This document shows positions 58,439 to 64,000 of a stretch of DNA of 64,000 nt, in pieces. Where the stretch lies: positions 372,001 to 436,000 of the forward strand of contig CAWBAK010000004.1 in assembly GCA_963786805.1 (NCBI GenBank). Direction: 5' to 3'. Origin of the DNA: CALGFI01 sp963786805. Lineage in GTDB: Bacteria; Actinomycetota; UBA4738; HRBIN12. The translations under genes and the position numbers were made by a program. The notes beneath the pieces are model-generated. The model was not told the DNA's origin and did no database searches. It saw nothing but the letters and a program-made list of their open reading frames with translations. Positions within the stretch are counted from its first letter, which is position 1; the number at the start of each line of letters is the position of its first letter.

Positions 58439-60504
58439 CGATCGGCTCGAGCTCGCTCGACCGCGATCTCCTGCAAGCGCTCCTGGGCGTTGACGCCTCG
58501 CTCGGTCGGCACCTTCGTCCACTCGCCGTCGCGACCGAGCGTCCAGGCGAGCGTGTCGTCGGCGAGCAGGACGTCCAACACCTCGTCCAGCCGAGCGGTC
58601 AGCGCGGGATCGGTCACCGGGACGAGCGCCTCCACGCGCCGGTCGAGGTTCCGCTGCATGAGGTCGGCCGAGCCGATGGAGAACCGGGCCTCGTCGCCCT
58701 GGCCGAAACGGAAGATCCGCGAGTGCTCCAGGTACCGCCCGACGATGGAGCGGACGCGGATCCGCTCGGACATCCCGGGGACCCCGGGCCGGAGGCAGCA
58801 GATCCCGCGAACGACGAGATCGATCTCGGCGCCGGCCACCGACGCCTCATAGAGGGACTCGATGATCGGCGGGTCGACGAGCGCGTTCATCTTCAGCACG
58901 ATGCGGCCGCCATCGTGCGCCTGCTGGCGGATCAGCTCGATCATCCGAGGACGCAGGTCGTTGGGCGCGACGACGATCGCTCGATACTCGCGCTGGCGGC
59001 TGTACCCGGTCAGCAGGTTGAACAGATCGGTCAGGTCCGCCCCGATCTCCGGATCGGCCGTCAAGAGGCCGACATCCTCGTACATCGTCGCCGTCACGGC
59101 GTTGTAGTTCCCGGTCCCGATATGCGCGTACCTTCGGACGCCGCCCTGCTCGCGTCGGACGACGAGCGAGATCTTCGCGTGCGTCTTGAGGCCGACGACG
59201 CCGTAGACGACGTGCACGCCCGCCTGCTCGAGCGCACGGGCGTACCCGATGTTCGCCTCCTCGTCGAACCGCGCCCGCAGCTCGACGAGCGCGACCACCT
59301 GCTTCCCGAGCTCCGCCGCCCGGATCAGGGCGCGGATGATCGGGCTCTCCTGCGTCGACGTGCGGTAGAGCGCCTGCTTGATCGCGAGCACCGCGGGGTC
59401 GAGCGCCGCCTGTTGGACGAACGCTTCCACGGACGAGGAGAACGAGTCGTATGGATGATGAACGAGCACGTCCCCGGCTCGCAGCGTGCCGAACAGGTCC
59501 GGCGGGCCGTCCCCGTCCACGAGTCGTGGCTGGGTCGCCGGGATCCAGACCTCGTGCTTCAGCTCGGGGCGGTCGAGGCCGTACAACGACCACAGCGATC
59601 CGAGATCGAGGAGCCCGGGGGTCACGACGACCTCGGAGGCGTCGAGGTCGAGCTCGCGCAGCAACAGCTCGAGCACCTCCTCGCTCATGCTCTCGTCGAC
59701 CTCGAGCCGGACGGTGCTCGCTCCTCGCCGCCGACGTCGCAGGACGGTCTGGATCGCTTCCAGCAGGTCGCCGGCCTCGTCTTCCTCGACCTCGACGTCG
59801 GCGTCCCGGGTCACCCGGAAGGCGTGGTGCGACACGATCTCCATGCCGGGGAAGAGCCACTCGAGGTTGGCCGCGATCACCACCTCGAGCGGGACGAACC
59901 GCTCTCCGTCGGGCAGCGGCACGAAGCGGTCGAGCAGCGGTGGCACCTTCACCCGGGCGAACCGGCGGACGCCCGTCACCGGGTCGCGCACGATCGCCGC
60001 CAGGTTGAGCGACAGGCTCGAGATGTACGGGAACGGGTGGGCGGGGTCGACGGAGAGCGGGGTGAGCACGGGGAAGATCCGCTCGTTGAACTCCCGATCC
60101 AGGACCTCCGCGTCCTGCGGGTCGAGGACGTCGAACGAGCGGACGATCTTGATCCGCTCCTTCTCCAGCGCCGGCAGGATCTCGGACGCGAGCACCGCGG
60201 CCGCCCGGCCGCAGAGCTCCTTCGTCCGTTCCGTGATCTCCGCCAGTTGCTCGGCCGGGGAGCGATCGTCGGGCCCGCGCTTGCTGATCCCGGCCTCGAC
60301 CTGCTCCTGGAGGCCGGCGACGCGGATCTGGAAGAACTCGTCGAGGTTCCTCCCGAAGATGGCGAGGAACTTCACCCGCTCGAGCAGCGGAAGCGCCGCG
60401 TCCTCGGCGAGGGCCAGGACCCGTTCGTTGAAGTCGAGCCAGGCGAGCTCGCGGTTGAGGTACCGGCTCTCGGGTTCCGCGTGAAGAGGTGAGGAGTCGT
60501 CCAT
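58435..60504 (-). CDS. ppk1: polyphosphate kinase 1
   Basis: Reversibly makes polyphosphate from ATP. The 689-residue protein has the N domain (YLNRELAWLDFNERVLALAED), the head domain, and two phospholipase-D-like C domains, with HHPYDSFSSSVEAFVQQAA, the autophosphorylated His in GLKTHAKISLVVRRE, HIGTGNYNA and VRGICCLRPGVPG. The ATG at 60504 is 32 nt after the response-regulator gene; its stop overlaps the CYTH-CHAD start. Confidence 0.96.
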   Translation of the reverse strand: MDDSSPLHAEPESRYLNRELAWLDFNERVLALAEDAALPLLERVKFLAIFGRNLDEFFQIRVAGLQEQVEAGISKRGPDDRSPAEQLAEITERTKELCGRAAAVLASEILPALEKERIKIVRSFDVLDPQDAEVLDREFNERIFPVLTPLSVDPAHPFPYISSLSLNLAAIVRDPVTGVRRFARVKVPPLLDRFVPLPDGERFVPLEVVIAANLEWLFPGMEIVSHHAFRVTRDADVEVEEDEAGDLLEAIQTVLRRRRRGASTVRLEVDESMSEEVLELLLRELDLDASEVVVTPGLLDLGSLWSLYGLDRPELKHEVWIPATQPRLVDGDGPPDLFGTLRAGDVLVHHPYDSFSSSVEAFVQQAALDPAVLAIKQALYRTSTQESPIIRALIRAAELGKQVVALVELRARFDEEANIGYARALEQAGVHVVYGVVGLKTHAKISLVVRREQGGVRRYAHIGTGNYNAVTATMYEDVGLLTADPEIGADLTDLFNLLTGYSRQREYRAIVVAPNDLRPRMIELIRQQAHDGGRIVLKMNALVDPPIIESLYEASVAGAEIDLVVRGICCLRPGVPGMSERIRVRSIVGRYLEHSRIFRFGQGDEARFSIGSADLMQRNLDRRVEALVPVTDPALTARLDEVLDVLLADDTLAWTLGRDGEWTKVPTERGVNAQERLQEIAVERARADR

Positions 60505-60536
60505 GGGGAATGGACTCTCAGGCTAGCGGAAAAGGC

Positions 60537-61235
60537 TCAGCCGACGAACTTGTACCCGAGCCCACGCACGGTCAGGAGGTGGTCGGGATGGTGGGGGTCG
60601 GCCTCGATCTTGCGGCGCAGGCGCTTGACGTGCACGTCGAGGGTCCTCGTGTCCCCGAAATAGTCCGGTCCCCACACCTCCTCGATCAGGAAGTCGCGCG
60701 TGAGCAACCGTCCCTTCCGCCGAAGGAAGGCCTCGAGAAGCTCGAACTCCTTGGGCGGCAGGAGCACCGAGGCCCCTCCGACCGACACCTCGTGCCGGCC
60801 GACGTCCATGCGCACGGGCCCTACGGCCAGCACCTCGTCGGTACCGTCGGGCGCGACGGACGGACGCGTACGCCGCAGGTTGGCCCGAACGCGAGAGACG
60901 AGCTCGCGCATCGAGAAGGGCTTGGTGACGTAGTCGTCGGCACCGAGCTCGAGTCCCGCCACCTTGTCCGCTTCCGCGTCCTTCGCCGTCACCATGATGA
61001 TTGGGACGTCCGACTCGGCGCGCATCGTCCGGCATAGGTCCAATCCGGAGATCTCGGGAAGCATCAGGTCGAGGATCACCAACGACGGTTCATCTGCGCG
61101 GAAGCGTTCGAGCGCCTGACGGCCATCGCTCGCGACGCTCACGCCGTACCCCTCGCGCTCGAGGTTGTAGCGGACGGACTCGGCGAGCGACTCCTCGTCC
61201 TCGACCACGAGGATCCTCGGTGGGTCAGTCGGCAT
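60537..61235 (-). CDS. OmpR/PhoP-family response regulator (RegX3-like)
   Basis: A 232-residue regulator. The receiver has VVEDEESL, the phospho-acceptor Asp in LVILDLMLPEISGLD and Lys in YVTKPFSM. The winged-helix DNA-binding domain has LLPPKEFELLEAFLRRKGRLLTRDFLIEEVWGPDYFGDTRTLDVHVKRLRRKIE. Downstream of phoU and pst genes, it is most likely the phosphate-starvation regulator. No histidine kinase gene is next to it in the window. The ATG at 61235 overlaps phoU by 11 nt. Confidence 0.93.
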   Translation of the reverse strand: MPTDPPRILVVEDEESLAESVRYNLEREGYGVSVASDGRQALERFRADEPSLVILDLMLPEISGLDLCRTMRAESDVPIIMVTAKDAEADKVAGLELGADDYVTKPFSMRELVSRVRANLRRTRPSVAPDGTDEVLAVGPVRMDVGRHEVSVGGASVLLPPKEFELLEAFLRRKGRLLTRDFLIEEVWGPDYFGDTRTLDVHVKRLRRKIEADPHHPDHLLTVRGLGYKFVG

Positions 61236-61917
61236 CTGCGACGACGCCGCCGGGATGGGACGCGTCGCTGAACTCACGGAACTCCCCCGTGATCAGGAAC
61301 GCGACCTGTTCGCCGATGTCGACGGCATTATCTCCAACGCGTTCCAACGCCCGCGCGGCGATGTTCATGTGGAGCCCCCAGTCGAGCGCTCCCGGGTCGT
61401 CGGCGAGCTTGGCGACCTCGAAATGCATGTTGCGGTTCAGCCGGTCGACGGGATCGTCCATCTTCGGGAGGGTCAAACAGAGCTCCACGTCCCGGCGGCG
61501 AAGCGCGTCCATCGCAGTCCGGACCATCTCGACGACGATGTCACCCATCTCGCCCAGCTGTTGGAGGATCGTGGCGTTCCCGGGGTGCTGGCTCGTGACC
61601 TTGTAGATCTTCGCGATGTTCACCGCCTGATCCCCGATCCGCTCCAGGTGCAAGCTGCAGTGCATGATCACCGAGACCAAGCGGAGGTCTGCGGCGACCG
61701 GAGCCTGGAGCGCGAGCAATGCCAGCATGCCCTGGTCGAGGCTCTGATACAGCTCGTCGATCTCGTCGTCGCCGGCGACGACGGCATCGGCAAGGTCGTC
61801 GTCGTGGCGGTGTAAGGCGTCGACCGACCTCCGCACCGCGGTGCCCGCGAGCTCGCCGAGCGTGAGGAGCTGGACCTCCATGTTCTCCAACTCGTCGTGG
61901 AAATGCGGACGGGTCAT
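61225..61917 (-). CDS. phoU: phosphate uptake regulator PhoU
   Basis: A 230-residue protein of two three-helix bundles, each with the E-x-x-D metal motif (VVAGDDEIDELYQSLDQGML and LPKMDDPVDRLNRNMHFEVAK), plus HLERIGDQAVNIAKI and ALERVGDNAVDIGEQV. It links the Pst transporter to the sensor kinase. Its ATG shares bases with the pstB stop (TGATG). Confidence 0.94.
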   Translation of the reverse strand: MTRPHFHDELENMEVQLLTLGELAGTAVRRSVDALHRHDDDLADAVVAGDDEIDELYQSLDQGMLALLALQAPVAADLRLVSVIMHCSLHLERIGDQAVNIAKIYKVTSQHPGNATILQQLGEMGDIVVEMVRTAMDALRRRDVELCLTLPKMDDPVDRLNRNMHFEVAKLADDPGALDWGLHMNIAARALERVGDNAVDIGEQVAFLITGEFREFSDASHPGGVVADAD

Positions 61918-62846
61918 CAGCCGAACCTCCCGGTGACGTAGTCCTCGGTCCGTTTGTCCGCGGGCTTCGTGAAGATCGTCTCGGTACGGTCGTACTCCAC
62001 GATCGTGCCGGTCCGTTGCCCCGTCCGCTCATCTACCTCGACGGTGAAGAACGCGGTGCGATCGGAGACGCGCGCCGCCTGCTGCATGTTGTGGGTCACG
62101 ATCACGATCGTGTAGTCGGAGACGAGCTCGTGCATCAGGTCCTCGATCCGCTGCGTCGCGATCGGGTCCAGCGAGGAACAGGGCTCGTCCATCAAGATGA
62201 CGTCGGGCTTCGTCGCGATCGCCCGGGCGATGCACAGGCGCTGCTGCTGGCCCCCCGACAGAGCCAGCGCCGACTGCTTCAGCTTGTCCTTCACCTCGTC
62301 CCACAGAGCCGCCCGCCGGAGCGACTCCTCCACCAGCTGTTCCATGTCGCCCTTGAACCCGGCGATGCGGGGACCGAACGCCACGTTGTCGTAGACCGAT
62401 TTCGGGAAGGGGTTCGGCTTCTGGAACACCATCCCGATCCGCCGGCGGACCTCGACGGGGTCGACCTTGGGATCGTAGAGGTCAACGCCGTGGTACAGGA
62501 CAGCCCCCTCGATGCGTGCGCCAGGGATCAGGTCGTTCATCCGGTTCAGGCACCGGATGAAGGTGGTCTTGCCGCATCCCGAGGGTCCGATCAGGGCCGT
62601 GATCTCGTTGTCCAGGATCGGAAGCGTGATGTTGCGGACGGCGCGGAAGTCCCCGTAGTAGGCCGATACGTCGAGGACGTCGAACACCACGTCGCGCTCG
62701 GATGCCTCGCGCTCGGATATCTCGAGGCTCGAGCCGCGCCCGACGACCGGCACGACGGTGACCGAGCCGACCTCTGGCCGCTCGACATCGGCCGACTCGA
62801 CCTTGGAGCCCTCCGTCACTTCCATCGCGTCACCACGTTCGCTCAT
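61917..62846 (-). CDS. pstB: phosphate ABC transporter ATP-binding protein
   Basis: A 309-residue ATPase. Walker A GPSGCGKTT is at 87-95, signature ALSGGQQQRLCIARAIA, Walker B DVILMDEPCSSLDP, and the H-loop IVTHNMQQAARVSD. A 50-residue N-terminal extension rich in Glu, Ser and Val precedes the core, longer than usual; the start could lie further in. It overlaps pstA by 17 nt. Confidence 0.95.
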   Translation of the reverse strand: MSERGDAMEVTEGSKVESADVERPEVGSVTVVPVVGRGSSLEISEREASERDVVFDVLDVSAYYGDFRAVRNITLPILDNEITALIGPSGCGKTTFIRCLNRMNDLIPGARIEGAVLYHGVDLYDPKVDPVEVRRRIGMVFQKPNPFPKSVYDNVAFGPRIAGFKGDMEQLVEESLRRAALWDEVKDKLKQSALALSGGQQQRLCIARAIATKPDVILMDEPCSSLDPIATQRIEDLMHELVSDYTIVIVTHNMQQAARVSDRTAFFTVEVDERTGQRTGTIVEYDRTETIFTKPADKRTEDYVTGRFG

Positions 62847-63771
62847 ACCGGTTCCTCAAGACGATCGCCACCGCGTTGACCACCAGGATAGCGACGAGGA
62901 GGACGACGATCGCCGCGGCAGCGTTCGCCTGCCACTCCTCGCCCGGCAGCCGTGTCCAGGCGAAGACGAGCGTGGGCAGGGAGGTATAGGGACCCCGAAG
63001 GGTCTCCAGGAAGCTCGCGTTCCCGGTGCTGAGGAACCCGGTCGTCGCGCCGACGAGCAGAAGCGGGGCCGTCTCGCCGAACGCGCGGGCGAGCGAGAGG
63101 ATCGCGCCGGTGAAGATGCCCGGTGCGGCGTAGGGCACCACGTGGCTGCGCACGACTTCCCACCGGGTCGCCCCGACGCCGTATGCCGCCTCCCGGATCG
63201 AGTTCGGGACGGCCCGCAGCGCTTCCATCGCGACGATGACGACGAACGGCATCGCCAAGATCGCGAGCGTGAGCCCGCCCGATACGTGGCTACGCCCGAA
63301 GATCTCGGGACCCGTGATGCCGCGCATGATCTTCACGAAGACCACGAGGCCGAGGATCCCGTACACGATCGACGGCACGCCCGCCAGGTTCCGGATGTTC
63401 GTGATCAGCAGCCGGTTGAGCCGGGTATCCGCCGCGTACTCCTCGATGTAGATCGCGGCAGCCACGCCGAGCGGAAGCGCCACGACGGCGACGAACCCGA
63501 TCAGGATGAACGAACCGAGCAGTCCCTGCCGGACACCTGCACGGCTGTCGATGCTCGACGTGTTCGAACGCAGGAAATCCAGGCTGCGCTCGCCGAGGAC
63601 CGGCCAGGCATCGGAGACGACCCGCACCAGGAGCGCGACGAGGACGGCGACCGACAACAGCAGCATGAGGAGAAGGCCGGCTTGAAACAGGCGGCCGCGA
63701 ACGTCCGCCCCTCGCCCCTGAAGCGCGAGCCGGACCGTGCTCCGCGTCGCAGCCGTCGACACGGCGGACAT
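62830..63771 (-). CDS. pstA: phosphate ABC transporter permease PstA
   Basis: A 313-residue inner-membrane permease with six main membrane helices. The ABC permease loop is EALRAVPNSIREAAYGVGATRWEVVRSHVVPYAAPGIFTG, and GVAAAIYIEEYA and RAFGETAPLLLVG are typical of PstA. Its ATG shares a base with the pstC stop (TGATG). Confidence 0.95.
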   Translation of the reverse strand: MSAVSTAATRSTVRLALQGRGADVRGRLFQAGLLLMLLLSVAVLVALLVRVVSDAWPVLGERSLDFLRSNTSSIDSRAGVRQGLLGSFILIGFVAVVALPLGVAAAIYIEEYAADTRLNRLLITNIRNLAGVPSIVYGILGLVVFVKIMRGITGPEIFGRSHVSGGLTLAILAMPFVVIVAMEALRAVPNSIREAAYGVGATRWEVVRSHVVPYAAPGIFTGAILSLARAFGETAPLLLVGATTGFLSTGNASFLETLRGPYTSLPTLVFAWTRLPGEEWQANAAAAIVVLLVAILVVNAVAIVLRNRYERTW

Positions 63772-64000
63772 CAGTACCGCCTCCGCACCTTGCGTACATA
63801 CCGCTGCGAGACGACGTTCAGTCCGAACGTGAACAGGAACAGCATGATCCCCACGAAGTACAGGCTGTTGAACGCCTGATCGGCTCCTCGGACCTGATCG
63901 GATCCGATCGCCAGCGACGAGATGGCCCCCGTCATCGTCTGGCCGGGTGCGAAGGGATCGAAGTTCCGCGGCGATCCACCGGTCGCGCCGGCGGCGAGCG
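63771..64000 (-). CDS. pstC: phosphate ABC transporter permease PstC (C-terminal part; cut by window edge)
   Basis: The visible 75 residues end in a membrane helix and basic tail: FNSLYFVGIMLFLFTFGLNVVSQRYVRKVRRRY. That is the usual C-terminus of PstC. The rest, and probably pstS, lie beyond the right edge. Confidence 0.88.
   Translation of the reverse strand, partial: LAAGATGGSPRNFDPFAPGQTMTGAISSLAIGSDQVRGADQAFNSLYFVGIMLFLFTFGLNVVSQRYVRKVRRRY

Noticed and set aside
1..64000. Insertion sequences, prophage, integrons, defence systems, rRNA or tRNA genes
   Set aside because: I found no transposase, integrase, restriction, toxin-antitoxin or Cas-like protein in any frame and no recognisable tRNA or rRNA sequence. 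The window reads as core chromosome.

Overview
The window is very G+C-rich chromosomal DNA with densely packed genes and no sign of phage, transposon, CRISPR, rRNA or tRNA. The best guess is a deep or uncultivated Actinomycetota lineage. The grounds are a 7Fe ferredoxin of actinobacterial type, F420-type enzymes (an FrhB-like iron-sulfur flavoprotein and a luciferase-like F420 oxidoreductase), PucR, CGNR and RegX3-like regulators, a MutT1-like NUDIX-phosphatase beside ppk1, many GTG/TTG starts, and a strong leaderless-promoter signature (TANNNT 6-10 nt before the start codon, at 21 genes). Chloroflexota cannot be excluded from sequence alone.

Layout. 1-7.3 kb: membrane proteins, a methyltransferase, leucyl aminopeptidase, and a cytX-type pyrimidine transporter under a TPP riboswitch. 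7.3-15.1 kb: histidine degradation genes hutI (three frame breaks), hutH and hutU on different strands, with an L,D-transpeptidase coupled to hutI and an aromatic FAD-monooxygenase behind hutU. 15.2-17.3 kb: a convergent REC-EAL / REC-GGDEF pair (c-di-GMP). 17.5-21.9 kb: reverse transsulfuration (cystathionine beta-synthase, DUF429, cystathionine gamma-lyase/synthase) and a scrambled glyoxalase gene. 22-28.7 kb: small metabolic genes, an A-type Fe-S carrier, a cupredoxin lipoprotein, ferredoxin and F420-linked enzymes. 28.7-36.2 kb: GABA/aminoaldehyde catabolism (two aldehyde dehydrogenases, PucR, gabT, exporter). 36.2-43.4 kb: cyanophycin metabolism: a cyanophycin-synthetase-like ligase without an ATP-grasp domain, then cphB-cphA. 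44-52.8 kb: a CGNR regulator, DNA glycosylase, MgtE with a PhoU-RCK partner, IspH, a secreted lysozyme-like protein, CorA and a GNAT enzyme. 52.9-64 kb: an 11-kb single-strand phosphate/polyphosphate block: pstC-pstA-pstB-phoU-regX3-ppk1-CYTH/CHAD-NUDIX/SixA-ppx-DUF47-pit, nearly all genes joined by start/stop overlaps.

The genes point to an organism that stores nitrogen (cyanophycin) and phosphate (polyphosphate) and degrades amino acids (His, GABA). Six loci (hutI, REC-EAL, the glyoxalase, the cupredoxin, GNAT, NUDIX-SixA) carry single-base frame breaks, several in or beside G/C runs, while the family motifs resume cleanly on the other side. Together they look more like uncorrected sequencing or assembly indels than six independent pseudogenes, so the protein sequences there should be treated with care.
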